Shown here: positions 18,555-29,265 of the stretch, piece by piece
How positions within the stretch are numbered: position 1 is the first letter of the stretch
Layout: every line of letters begins with the position of its first letter
Source of the DNA: Anodontia alba
Taxonomy: Eukaryota; Mollusca; Bivalvia; Lucinida; Lucinidae
Direction of reading: 5' to 3'
Assembly (NCBI GenBank): GCA_964016985.1
Contig: OZ024825.1
Span: 40,175,557-40,239,556 of the forward strand
DNA: 64,000 nucleotides
The notes under the pieces: model-generated
The model's database searches: none
The model's input: the letters and a program-made list of their open reading frames with translations, nothing else
Told to the model about the DNA's origin: nothing
Program-made: the position numbers and the translations under genes

Positions 18555-19745
18555 TAAAAAATAATCGAATCAAAAATCGGAAATCAGGTGCATATTTTCA
18601 CATCGAAGGAAGCAAACCAGAAAAAGAATCTGACGAATGATATAGAAGCTACGGATACAAGCGTTGCAGATGGGATTCGAAACTCTGTAAATAGTGGCCG
18701 AACAAAAATCCAAAACAAGGTGCAACTCTTACATTAAAAGAAAACATATTTTCAAAATCCATCACGAAAACATACCTATATAATTTTGACCCCCTTAAAC
18801 CCCACTTTTATATAGTAAAACTGGGGTTTACAGGGGTATACATTATTTTTCTTATTTCTGCTCAAAAAAAGAGGCGGTTCTAACGTGTACCCACAATCTA
18901 TGTTTCGAGCAGAAATATGAAAAATATCAGAATTTTTTTTTATCACATGACCGTCAAGTTATTCAGTGAAATAACCCATGTCATAAAAATGATATAACCA
19001 CACGTGTAATAACATCTGCAAGGCTTCCCATTGGTTAGCCTAATTACCCTCATTAATATTCGTATTACTCCGCTAATTGTTAGCAACCAAGATTGTGTCC
19101 GCGTTCGCCAATACAACTTTCATTTTTGAAAAAGTTCCTGCCTTATCTGAAAACTTTTCAGTTTTTGATGGTGAAATTTTCAATATATTTGAATAGGCTT
19201 GTTTTCGTAATCATCCGATGAAAAACGTAAGAGGAGTTGCGGACACAAACTTTTTGTAGATAGAAATTCTAAGTCCGAAAGGGTCTTAACTAAATAGTCG
19301 AATCCAAAATTAGGTGCATGTCTTTACATTATAGGAAAAAATCTGCAAATTTCCGAAAGAATATTGTCCAAGAAAGGTGTAGGAGGAGTTGGAAACAAAA
19401 ACGTACAGACAGAAAGTCTGTAACTCTGTCAAAGATAGCCGAATCACAAATCCAAAATCAGGTGCCCATCCTTATATTATAGGAAGAAAACCTGCAATTT
19501 AAAAAAAATCCGATGAAAGTTGTAGGGGCTGGCTGAGGACACAAGCTTTGCAGCTGGAAATTCTAAGTCTGAAGGTTACTCTAAAAAGAGCCAAATCAAA
19601 ATTCTAAAATGAGGTTCACATCATCACATCATAGGACAAAAGCATGCAAATTTTCAAAAGAACGCCACGAAATATGAAGGAAGAGTTGCGGACACAAGAT
19701 TTAGGACGGACTCATGCACGACCATAAGAGGTTCATTACTGTAGT
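18555..19745 (+). repeat. Tandem array U (about 135-base units), split by A3
   Basis: Degenerate units contain GGAGTTGCGGACACAA, AATTCTAAGTC and CAAAATCAGGTGCA segments, at 18555-18759 and 19213-19745. MITE A3 sits between the two parts. Confidence 0.65.
18760..19212 (+). mobile_element. Hairpin MITE, family A copy 3, with internal insertion
   Basis: CATCACGAAAACATACCTAT to GTTTTCGTAATC. The central hairpin is asymmetric (left arm cut short). About 200 bases without visible inverted repeats (about 18942-19143) interrupt the right half, making this copy 453 bases instead of about 280. Confidence 0.8.
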
Positions 19746-20105
19746 GTCACTTTGCCTACGTAGGGCGAAAAAATGGACTAATGTGGTGTTCACTCACATG
19801 TTCTAAGAAACAGTGACAGTTCCCTCGTAGAAATAATTACCCTAGATATTTGTCCTAAAATGCTAAATAACACGCGAGTTTGCTTTGGATTTCAAAGGAT
19901 AAAGCAAAATGTAATTTGAGCGGCTTATAGAGGCTTTAAAACAAATATATTACATAAAAACAGACTCAAGAGGCATTTCTTTTTAAAAGCTTGTCAAGCA
20001 TATGTGCATAATGAAAGCTTCGCATATATATTTGTAAAAAGGTGTCCTTGGCTTGGGGCTACGTGCATGTAAAATACAAAGAAAAAAACAAAACAAAAAA
20101 AAAAA

Positions 20106-20141
<36 letters not shown>

Positions 20142-20234
20142 ACAAAAAAACTGTTGTATAAAACCAGTTGGGTGTAATTTCGTCGCAATGTTACATGAAT
20201 GCTTACAACTACAAGCGATTCCTTCCTTTAAAAT
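19746..20234. other. Unassigned with A-run
   Basis: A-rich tract 20079-20150; nothing else recognised. Confidence 0.4.
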
Positions 20235-20600
20235 AAATAGAATAAAATTTCAATGACTCGAACACGGCTCGTTTACGGTGGCTGATTCGAACTTGTTTTT
20301 GAATCCCTAGGAAATTCTTCCGATAGCTCAGAAAACTAATATTTAGGGCTATTCTCGGGAAGATTTTATCATGAAAAAGTATGTTGTGTGTCCTACTAGA
20401 ATCGCACCATCGAGGCGAATCTAATGAGTACACTCAACATACCACTATTTTATAGAAGATCGAGGAGACATCCCTAAATTATCCCATTTGCCTCCTGCCC
20501 AGACGTTATGATAAAACCCTCAGTGTCTCGAACTACGTATGTCTAGAACAAATTTCCATGGTCCCAAAAATGTTTGAGCCATTGATATTTGACTGTATAT
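20235..20600 (+). mobile_element. Foldback MITE, family C copy 1
   Basis: TCAATGACTCGAACACGGCT to GTTTGAGCCATTGATATT. Hairpin near 20378-20443 with CTAGAATCGCACC/CGAGGCGAATCTAATG arms. AGAACAAATTTCCATGGTCC subterminal. Confidence 0.75.
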
Positions 20601-20781
20601 TACCCCTGGAAACGTGTTGCTACTCAAGACTCTTTCTTATCATTGTTTGTATTAAATTAAATATGAAACAAAATCCCATATAATGTCTCCATGTTAGTAT
20701 TAAGATAAACGGAAACACCTTCCGAAGGAACCTGATGCGACGAAAAGCAAACAGGAAGTCACAAAAGTTGTCCTTCTTGTA

Positions 20782-21063
20782 CATCACGAAAACACTCCTA
20801 TATAATTTTGACCCCCCTTAAACCCCACTTTTATATAGTAAAACTGGGCTTTACAGGGGTATAAATTATTTTTCTTAATTCTGCTCAAAAACATAGATTT
20901 TGGGTACTCGTTAGAACCGCCTCGCCGAAGCGGTTCTAACGAGCACCCACAATATATATATTTTGAGCAGAAATATGAAAAATATCAAAGTTTTTTATCT
21001 GAAAATTTTTGGTTTTTGGAGGTGAAATTTTCTGTATATTTGAATACGCGTGTTTTCGTAATG
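20782..21063 (+). mobile_element. Hairpin MITE, family A copy 4
   Basis: CATCACGAAAACACTCCTAT to GTTTTCGTAATG; central GTTAGAACCGCCTCG/CGAAGCGGTTCTAAC hairpin. A K-like tail (AGCAAACAGGAAGTCACAAA) precedes it at 20740-20776. Confidence 0.85.
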
Positions 21064-21689
21064 AACAAATTTCAGAACATCCATCAAGTGTATCCAGTCC
21101 TGTATGCAGCCGCGCCAACTACAATGCTTTATACGAAGTGAATTGAAAAAAAAAAAAAAAAAAAAAACAAGTCTCCGATTTTCGTTGTTTTGTGTGTTCT
21201 TTGTTTTCTAAGACAACCTTTTACATTTTTATTAAATATTACAAAACAGGCCGTTAGTTTGTTTATCCATAGATTCAGTACTGGACAACTGGTGCCTAGG
21301 TGAGCCTAGGTGAGTAGTTCAGGTCCACTTGGGGCTTTTATTTCTACGTTGAACATAAAAGAATTCACCAAAATAGTCGCTTTTAACATATGTCCACGGG
21401 TACCTTTTAATAATACCTGACCAAGTTTAAAGCAAAACAGTTGGGCCACGTCAAGCGAAAAAGTGCCTTCGAGCATGCGCAAAATGTGCGGATTTACATA
21501 ATCCTGCGCATGCACAAGCTCTTATCCGGGCATTTGCTGTCCATTGATACGTTCTATAGTAGCCAATGACTCTGTCAGACAGTGAAGGCCCTGATCAGAC
21601 TGCGCGGATGCGCAGGCTGATCTGAGCCTTCGCTGTCCGCATATGCCCGAAGACATGTTTTCGTAATAATACATGTTTATATCAGCGGA
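21064..21689. other. O and H fragments
   Basis: 21085-21250 matches dispersed repeat O (GTATGCAGCCGCGCC, GTGTGTTCTTTG) with an A-run 21148-21167. 21580-21660 is an H-type palindrome (GATCAGACTGCGCGGATGCGCAG). The rest is unrecognised. Confidence 0.45.
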
Positions 21690-21830
21690 CGATAAATAAG
21701 TGATTTTTTCCCCGATTTTTTTCCAGGGCTTTGCATTTTATGCGAGCTATCTCTTAGGAGACAATTCGCATGAAATATAAAGCTGTAGGAAAATTATGAA
21801 AAAAAAAAAATCTATCACTTATGTTATGTC
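21690..21830. repeat. AT-rich hairpin (S)
   Basis: ATAAGTGATTTTTTC and its complement flank an inner stem GCTTTGCATTTTATGCGAG around CTATCTCTTAGGAGA. Resembles family G but without TTAA edges. Confidence 0.5.
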
Positions 21831-22323
21831 TGCTAAATACAGCTCCTGCGTGCGAAAATATAATATGGCATTTCACTGACACGTGTATCATTTAAAATCT
21901 AGAGGGCGTTTCTTCCTATTGACTAAATTGATTTAACATCAGATTCATTTGGACATTATGGGCACGTTATCACTATTGACTAACTAAATGCTAAAGGGTG
22001 ACCATAGACAGTTTCTGACAAGTGCTTCTGGATATAGCAAAGATAATCGATACGCTCTCACAAATCAAAGCTTACTGCGCATGCGCGTTGATGGAATTTC
22101 AATCTGAAACTGCAGGAAACCAATTATCAAAGTGGATGCCTCATTATTTGTTCGTCGTTGGCGAAATCAATTCTGTTGTCGACAGACCTTGAGAAAAAAT
22201 GTTACACAAACAATTCGCAAAGGATTGAAATTTTATAAGGAATGTATACAATGGTATGTATCTATTGGAGATTATAACTCTTTACCTTGTTAGTTGTTGT
22301 GTTGTCCTTTATCAATTATTTTA

Positions 22324-22355
<32 letters not shown>

Positions 22356-22707
22356 AACAACATGAAATAGTTACCTTCCGGGGCGTGACATTACCAGCGA
22401 TAATCGAGACATTTGTGACATCAGGCCAGTAAACACAGAACGTCGTTAGGACGTCGCCGCGATGACGTTACGACGTTATGTGTTTGGTGGGAGTGTCCAG
22501 TTCAAAACATCGTATGCGTAAATAACTCGTTTTAAATTTTACATAAAAATATGCAAAGTGAGTTACTGGTCGGATGCAAGGATGAGCAGAGTAATGTGGC
22601 CCTTTCCTGCTAACATATGCTTTAAGCACCTAATGATTTACATGACCTCGTTTGTGTGTTGTACATTAGGCATGGCCTCTCAGTCCGGCTTTTCCAAGTG
22701 TTTTCTT
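21831..22707. other. Unassigned with A-run
   Basis: A-run 22326-22351. A CpG-dense ACGTCG-rich segment at 22440-22480. No gene recognised. Confidence 0.4.
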
Positions 22708-23432
22708 GTGTTCAGTTTGATCTGGTCCCGAGGTTATATAGTGAGTGTTCAGTTTGATCTGGTCCCGAGGTTATATAGTGAACCCTCGTTACAACGACAG
22801 AATTTGTTCCCAAAGATGTTGCCATTATAATGAATTTGCTGTTGTAAAGAATCCTTAATGGACGAAATGATATGTAAGAAGGTGTTTTGTTCTTATTTCC
22901 TCACAGAACATATGTTTTGGATATTTGTTAGAATCGCCTCGCTGAGGCGATTCTAACAAATATCCAAAACATATGTTTTTTTAAAGTATGAAATACAATA
23001 TTCTTGCATGATTTGTGACTAATTGTTACCTCTTAAGCGACGGTTTTGTGACAGTGAAATTGTCATTATAACGAATTTTGTCGTTGTACCGAGTGTCGGT
23101 ATAAAGAGGGTTGTCTGTAAAACTTTTTTCCTACTCAACTCAGCTGAGCATGAAATTTTCTCTGCTAATAAATATAAAAATGCCAACAATAGTTAGCATT
23201 TTCATATTTATTATCAGAGAAAAATTCATGCTGAGCATGAAATTTTCTCTGCTAATAAATATAAAAATGCCAACAATAGTTGGCATTTTTATATTTATCA
23301 AGGAAAATTTCATGCTCAGCTATGTTTAGCAAGAAAGAGTTTGCAACTGTTAGTAATTTGAGATTTATTAGCATGACAAATTTCATGCTTAGCTGAGTTG
23401 AGCACAAAGAAAAAGTTTTATAACCTCGGGGT
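22708..23432 (+). mobile_element. Stacked-hairpin element R1 with B1 inserted
   Basis: The left end GTCCCGAGGTTATA is separated by B1 (22775-23119) from the body AAACTTTTTTC...CTCAACTCAGC. The body has two consecutive stems of ATAAATATAAAAATGCCAAC, then GAGTTGAGC and TATAACCTCGGGG. A 37-base tandem duplication (22708-22780) spans the R/B junction. R2 at 24713 shows the uninterrupted arrangement. Confidence 0.6.
22775..23119 (+). mobile_element. Pogo-like MITE, family B copy 1
   Basis: TAGTGAACCCTCGTTACAAC to AGAGGGTTGTCTGTA with TA edges. Central hairpin TTGTTAGAATCGCCTC/GAGGCGATTCTAACAA (22929-22968), nearly perfect out to ACATATG. Confidence 0.8.
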
Positions 23433-23569
23433 ATGATTGTTTGCTCTAGCTCTTGGTGTCATTGGTAGGCTATGTTCTGTGACCATGACTATTCCCTGGA
23501 CAGCTTCTATACTAATTTTGTAGGTTTGAAAACGAATCCGTGAAAATAGCATTGCTTTAAATGTTGACG

Positions 23570-23845
23570 TATCACGAAAACATGCCTATATAATGATGAC
23601 CCCTAAATCCCACTTTTATATAGTAAAACTGGGGTTTACAGGGGTATGTATTATTTTTCATATTTCTGCTCAAAAACATAGATAGTGGGTACTCGTTAGA
23701 ACCGCCTCGCGATGCGGTTCTAACGAGTACCCACAATTTATGTTTTGAGCAGAAATATGAAAAATATCAGAATTTTTATCTGAATTTTTTCTTTAATTTG
23801 GTGCTAAAATTTTCAGTATATTTGAATAGGCATGTTTACGTATTG
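23570..23845 (+). mobile_element. Hairpin MITE, family A copy 5
   Basis: TATCACGAAAACATGCCTAT to GCATGTTTACGTATTG; hairpin GTACTCGTTAGAACCGC with complement. Confidence 0.82.
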
Positions 23846-24414
23846 GTATATAGAGAAAAATCTGCAGCGTTTGATGGACATGAAAAATTTCGGACGAAGG
23901 AGTGTGGTAGGTTTTAAGAAACGAGTTTCTAAGGAACGAGGTTTTTACCGAATGATCCGCGCACATGAGTAACAGATGTTTTTCATAACAAGCAAACACT
24001 GTTCATTATTCTATTTATCATTTCCCTTTTGTCGCTTTACTACCGTTTTCTTCATAGATATGTTTTCTTACGTTCCGGCTCATATAGGCTCATCAAGGAC
24101 TTTGTGAAGCGGATTATATTCTACAATAACCAATAATTATTTAAACGGACAGCGCAGGCCGTCTTTAAACGGACAGCGCAGGCTGATCTGGACCTTCGCT
24201 AGCCGCATACGAAAACCCATTTATTCATGGGACGGCTCAAAATTAAATCAATGAGCCCTACCAACTAGAAAGTCTGTGCGCCCTGCTTAGGGTCTGTACT
24301 ATTCGTTCAAAGAATCTTCTACATTTACAATAATGTCAGTTCAGATCCTGACCGAACTGTGAAGGTATGCAGAAAATAAAGACTGTACGGTCACCTATGT
24401 CATAATATCTATTC
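23846..24414. other. Unassigned with H fragment
   Basis: An H-type stem (GGACAGCGCAGGC...GCAGGCTGATCTGGACC) at 24148-24210. Otherwise no features recognised. Confidence 0.4.
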
Positions 24415-24712
24415 CTACGCAGTGGAGACGATTATAAAGGTATTGTCGGTCGTTGGGGAACCGACTGATAACTTTGAGAGTGTTTCTTTCCATTTTGTTC
24501 TGTCTTCCACTACTTGTGAAGCTCGACCTTTCCAGTTATTGATGTGTCCGTCTTGTTCCTTGAACTGTACATTGCAGAATTGTCTTATCCTTTTGGTATT
24601 GATGAGGGTTGGGGATAGAATACATTCCTGCCTCACTTCAATCGTAGTATATGGTGCCATTGAATAGGACTGCACTAGTGCAGCAGCTAAGTCGCTCAAA
24701 GGAACGGACCTG

Positions 24713-24878
24713 GTCCCGAGATTGTAATTTTTTTCAGGCTCAACTCATCTGAGCTGATTTTTGTCCTGCTCATAAATCTCAAATTACTAACAATTGCAAT
24801 TTCTTTCTTGCTATTGTTGGCATTTTCATATTTCATTCATGCTGAGCATGAGAAAGGTTGTATAACCTTGGGGCGAGG
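24713..24878 (+). mobile_element. Stacked-hairpin element R2
   Basis: GGTCCCGAGATTGTAATTTT to TGTATAACCTTGGGGCGAGG, with CTCAACTCATCTGAGC and GCTGAGCATGAG segments shared with R1. It interrupts the LINE fossil. Confidence 0.6.
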
Positions 24879-24956
24879 TTTGCATTGGTGTTATATTTCC
24901 TCATACTGACCCAAAAGGCTTCCTGTCGGAGACTTTCTTGAAGTCTGTGGAGATCT

Positions 24957-25190
24957 GAGCCCAGCTGTTCAAAGCTAACGATATCGTTAGTTAACGATTT
25001 GTTAAAATTTACATTGAGTGATACGCAAACATGCTGAACTTTTTTGCTGAAAAAAAATGTGAGTAGCTTTTGCAGTGCATTTTTTTCAGCAAAAAATATC
25101 AGAATATTGTATATTGAATCAGCTAAAACAGTTAACGAAGTGACCCTTAACGAGCTCGTTAAGCTAACGACGCTTTGAACAACTGGGCCC
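24957..25190 (+). mobile_element. Harbinger-like MITE, family D copy 2
   Basis: Flanked by CTG on both sides (24955-24957, 25190-25192). Joining the LINE across one CTG gives continuous RT sequence. The central hairpin is partly lost (ATGTGAGTAGC without its partner). Confidence 0.82.
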
Positions 25191-25397
25191 TGATAGAGTT
25201 CTTTCTGATACTGTTCCTTGCCCAGAACTTTGAAATGTACATTTGCTCAGCAGTATTTCTTTCTGCCCGGAAACTCACTTGTTCTTAAGCGATTATCTCT
25301 CCTGTCAAATGTATTAATATCATCTTTCTTGGATGGCTGATTAGACTGGTGGTCCGATAATTTGTTTCTAGGTTTGATACACAACTATTAATATAAA

Positions 25398-25724
25398 TAC
25401 AGTTGACTCCCGTTATCTCGAACTCGCTTATCTCGAATAATCGCTTATCTCGAAGTGAAAATCTGGTCCCTGCCGAAACATGAACATCTAACAACAGGCA
25501 AAAAATTATTGTGGAAAAGAGGAGAAATTGCTCCTAAGGAGCAATTTCTCCTCTTTTCCACAATATTTTTAATATATCTCCAACTTCAAGAGTCCAATTA
25601 CATATATATTTGTTAAATGTGGTTGTTCGAATAATTTTTTCCTCAATCTTATATGTCGAGGTACGGATATCTCGAAGTATTTAATAGAGTCCCTTGGAAT
25701 TCGAGATAACGAGAGTCGACTGTA
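25398..25724 (+). mobile_element. Pogo-like MITE, family E copy 4
   Basis: TACAGTTGACTCCCGTTATC to GAGAGTCGACTGTA; the most intact hairpin, GGAGAAATTGCTCC/GGAGCAATTTCTCC, at 25522-25556. Confidence 0.85.
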
Positions 25725-25864
25725 TTTCATTTATCGAGATTTCAGGGAAAAATCTCCTAAATGACTGCTTTATATAGTGTAAAGGGGCAATTATAGATGA
25801 GTCAGAAATTATGATAAAATTCACATGATGCCAGTTTACTATTTTATAACCGCTATATAATTAA

Positions 25865-25991
25865 GTAATCTTGAATAACTGCTTATCTCGAAGTGAAAAT
25901 CTGATCCCTGTTTAAACATGAAAATTTAACAAAAGGTAACAAAATATTTCAGAGAGAGCCTTGGACTTCGAGATAACGAAAGTCGACTGTA
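25865..25991 (+). mobile_element. Family E copy 5, internally deleted
   Basis: Only the outer parts remain (GCTTATCTCGAAGTGAAAAT and CGAAAGTCGACTGTA). Same orientation as E4, 140 bases away. Confidence 0.7.
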
Positions 25992-26028
25992 TATATGACA
26001 TGCACCAGAGAAATGAACAGAAGTGGGC

Positions 26029-26161
<133 letters not shown>

Positions 26162-26639
26162 TGAATTTAAGATCCCGGAATATTGCTGTTGCGAATGTTT
26201 CTATGAAAGTACGTATATGAATAAATGTAACGAGCCGCGCCATGGGAAAATAGCTATTGTAGCATATGCAAACAGCATCCGCGCAGCCTTGCCAGGACCT
26301 ATGTTATTCAGTCGTTCACCTATGCGGTAGGCCAAAGAATCTCACATGTGGCATTGCTAAGTGGCCAGGCATGCGCATTGAAAGAATGATTCGACGGAAA
26401 GTCCGAATAGCCCTTTTTCTCGCGGGTCAAATATTGTTTAAGCCAAGACACCGTGGTATAAAAATACTCATATCATACTCGTGGCAGAAATATAACACCA
26501 TCACGATCCTTTTGTTTCAACCCATCTTAAAGGCTCCATATTCCTCAAAAATAAACATTTAAGGTTTAATGAATTGATATATAATGTTAATACGACCATA
26601 GAATGTGGTATCAGACCTGTAGAATTTCTGTTACTCTCT
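26162..26639. other. Unassigned
   Basis: Open frames here are short and have no recognisable domain. Confidence 0.4.
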
Positions 26640-26755
26640 CGTTTTTGAACTGGATAAAAAATGAAATGATATTTTATCGTATCTCTGAATTAATGTTGGC
26701 AACATTAGTTCAGTGATACGATAAAAATATCATTTCATTTCAAGGTGTGCGAATC
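26640..26755. repeat. Long hairpin
   Basis: Arms TGAAATGATATTTTATCGTA and its complement, extending to AATGTTG/CAACATT at the loop (about 45 bases per arm, few mismatches). Seen once only. Confidence 0.75.
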
Positions 26756-26845
26756 CGAGTCTCATGGTCCTTTTGTTAATAAGAATACAGTGGCATCATA
26801 ATCATCATTTGACAGCCACTGACGTCGTTAACAGGTATTGACCGT

Positions 26846-27080
26846 CAACATGAGAAAATATACCTTCTGAAATGTGCGCCCAACGAAGTCTCAAATTAGC
26901 CTACGCATCCGCGCAGTCTAATCAGAGTCTTCGTTGTCCACATGAAGAAACTTTGCCTCATTGGCTTTCCAAATTGTGTCCAGTGAAGATTCTGATCAGA
27001 CTGCGCGGATGCGCAGGCTGATCTGAATCTGCACTGGGCGCATATGTCATAAGGTACATTTTCTGACGTTTGGCTCGTAT
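26846..27080 (+). mobile_element. Double-hairpin element, family H copy 1
   Basis: Two palindromes in series: CAACGAAGTCTCAAATTAGC...TCAGAGTCTTCGTTG and GATCAGACTGCGCGGATGCGCAG...CTGATC. Outer GAGAAAATATACCTTC/GGTACATTTTCTGACG arms are inverted. Confidence 0.7.
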
Positions 27081-27205
27081 TATCGGTTTCACACCTACCC
27101 CTCCTTGTCGTGACGAAAAATATTAACTCCCGGTAAAAAAGGGTGGTAAAATGTTCTGTTCCGACCAACAGGTTTGTTACACGTAGCTGGAAGGTAGAAA
27201 AGCTA

Positions 27206-27430
27206 TTAACGCTTAGCACTCTGGGTACGAATTTTAGCAGAAAACATATTGAATTTTTTTCTTATTTTTTCCCAGAGAACAGATTCGACATTTCATGCAA
27301 CTGTCTCCAATGGAGACAGTTTGCATGAAATGTCAAATCCTGTTTTCTGGAAATAAAGAAAAGAAAAAAAAAATATATATATCCTCAATTTGTCATCTGC
27401 AGTATTAGCCAAGAGGATGGTCAAGGTTAA
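27206..27430 (+). mobile_element. Family G copy 4
   Basis: TTAACGCTTAGCACTCTGGG to AGAGGATGGTCAAGGTTAA; hairpin GACATTTCATGCAA/TTGCATGAAATGTC at 27287-27336. Confidence 0.82.
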
Positions 27431-27929
27431 TAAAATATCAGTAATCTGTTCTTTTATTTTAAAACTAGTGGCGCATTTGGAATTCAAAGGCTATGTTTTT
27501 AACTTCCCCTCTCAACCCAAAACATCTATTTAAAAGATGTATTTTGTTTGGCTCGGCAAACTTGTGCCGCGTCGAACACTTTCGCACGGTACGGTTTATT
27601 TGACATTATATTTATTCTATTTAGAAAATGGGTTTGTTCTAATATAGCACATTTATTTAATCTTTGTATCATCTGATGCTTATGTTATTTTTAAAAAAAC
27701 TTAACACCTGCAGGAAAATACGCGATAGGAATGTTTTATACTTGTGATTACATCACTTCTAAGCTGCGTCGACAAAAAACTGAGGAACGGCACTAGAACA
27801 GGCGTACCCATGCAGACTGATCTGGGTCTTCTCTGTCCGCCCATATAAACCGCAGTATCCAGCGAATGCACAGTCTGATCTGAGCATTCTTTGCCCGTTC
27901 ATTTGACAAAGCCCTTTTCTCGTATTTCA
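27431..27929. other. Unassigned with H fragment
   Basis: An H-like pair of CAGTCTGATC segments at 27800-27895; otherwise nothing recognised. Confidence 0.4.
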
Positions 27930-27930
27930 G

Positions 27931-28172
27931 GGCCCAGTTGTTCAAAGCGTCGTTAGCTTAACGAGCTCGTTAAGGGTCATTTCCTTAACTGTTTTAGCGG
28001 ATTCAATATACACTATTCTGATATTTTTTGCTGAAAAAATGTGAGTAGCTTTTGCACTGCAAAAGCTACTCACATTTTTTCAGCAAAAAAATTCAGCATA
28101 TTTGCGTATCACTCAATGAAAATTTTAACGAATCGTTAACTAATGACGTCGTTAGCTTTGAACAACTGGGCC
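27931..28172 (-). mobile_element. Harbinger-like MITE, family D copy 3
   Basis: CAG duplications (27928-27930 and 28173-28175). GGCCCAGTTGTTCAAAGC ends and a perfect GTGAGTAGCTTTTGCA hairpin at the centre. Confidence 0.85.
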
Positions 28173-28456
28173 CAGATCTTTTGTTTGTGAGACGTTGAAT
28201 CTTGCACACGCCATTGTTTTGTTTTGTATTGTTTTATTATTATTATTTTATTTTTTTTTAATTCTGTGGAACCGAAATGAAACTGTTGCACTTTTGAATT
28301 AAAGATTTTCTTCGGCGTAATTATCTGTTAACTTGTTTACAGCCAAGGCAACGAAATGAATTTGGTTGGAAATCAATAGGAATTAATGAAATGATGAAAA
28401 CGATACCGCCAATCTGTTTTCGCTTTATTCAAGGAGAATTGATACATGGACTGTTT

Positions 28457-28600
28457 TAGGGGGAGGTAATGCTGTCAAAATTGTTACCTTACTTCTGAAA
28501 CGGGAGCAAATTCTTACATTTCAGAGTAGACCCCTTTTCAAAAGGGGATTGTTATGCAGAAAAACAAACAGGAAGTCACTAAAGTTGTCTCTCTTCGAAA
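28457..28600 (+). mobile_element. Family K copy 6
   Basis: GAGCAAATTCTTACATTTCA, AGACCCCTTTTCAAAAGGGG and AAACAGGAAGTCAC segments; partial. Confidence 0.6.
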
Positions 28601-28718
28601 CAATAAGAAAACCTACGTATTCTTAATCACTTTTGACATTCATTGCGATTTTTCGTAACACAGTACTTGTTTCTCAACATTTGAAAAATGATCCTCACTA
28701 CATATTACTGATTAATCC

Positions 28719-28721
<3 letters not shown>

Positions 28722-28811
<90 letters not shown>
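28722..28811. repeat. (GA)n microsatellite
   Basis: About 90 bases of GA. Confidence 0.95.
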
Positions 28812-28814
<3 letters not shown>

Positions 28815-29265
28815 GGGGGTAATGAGCGCAGTGCAGTGCAATGCCTCGCGCAGTGTTCGAAGTTCCTAGTCCTTTCTAACCATTGATGGTCGAGGCCGAG
28901 GTTACATATCAATAGTGCATGCATCGTGCTACAAAGATACTTCCATCTTATGACCAGTTCTATTTGAGGTGTCTGCTTCAAAATGATATATTCTGGTGAC
29001 CATTTTCACAGATGCGTGATTATAAATCTATGATGCAGCGTGCTTAGTGGTAATAAAAATCTTTTCATTCCATCGATAGCTTTTATCGACCTTATGCATA
29101 ATTTATCTCTCACCCACACGCATTTCACAGACAATTCGATTAACACACATCTTTACGTTTGTTTTTATTGGGCATTGAAAAACATTCTATACAGTGTCAT
29201 GTAAGAAGAGATTTTAAACAATAAATGAAGTTGTATAGGAAATACCACAATCACGAAGCACAAAC
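28812..29265. other. Unassigned
   Basis: Nothing recognised. Confidence 0.4.

Larger units (their letters stand above)
24415..25390 (-). pseudogene. LINE reverse-transcriptase fossil with two nested elements
   Basis: Read on the minus strand, a string of retrotransposon RT landmarks appears in order: NYRTTSLISHPRK near 25370; TDFKKVSDR near 24940 (RT motif A, catalytic Asp); MRKYNTNANL near 24890; VRQECILSPTL near 24620 (motif B, normally GVRQGC); and VEDRTKWKE near 24500, a C-terminal block typical of these LINEs. The YxDD motif is gone, apparently within a deletion after motif B. Stops and frame changes are frequent. D2 (24957-25190) and R2 (24713-24878) are inserted in it. Closest in character to the CR1/L2/Jockey-like LINEs common in molluscs; the clade is not certain. 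Confidence 0.75.
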
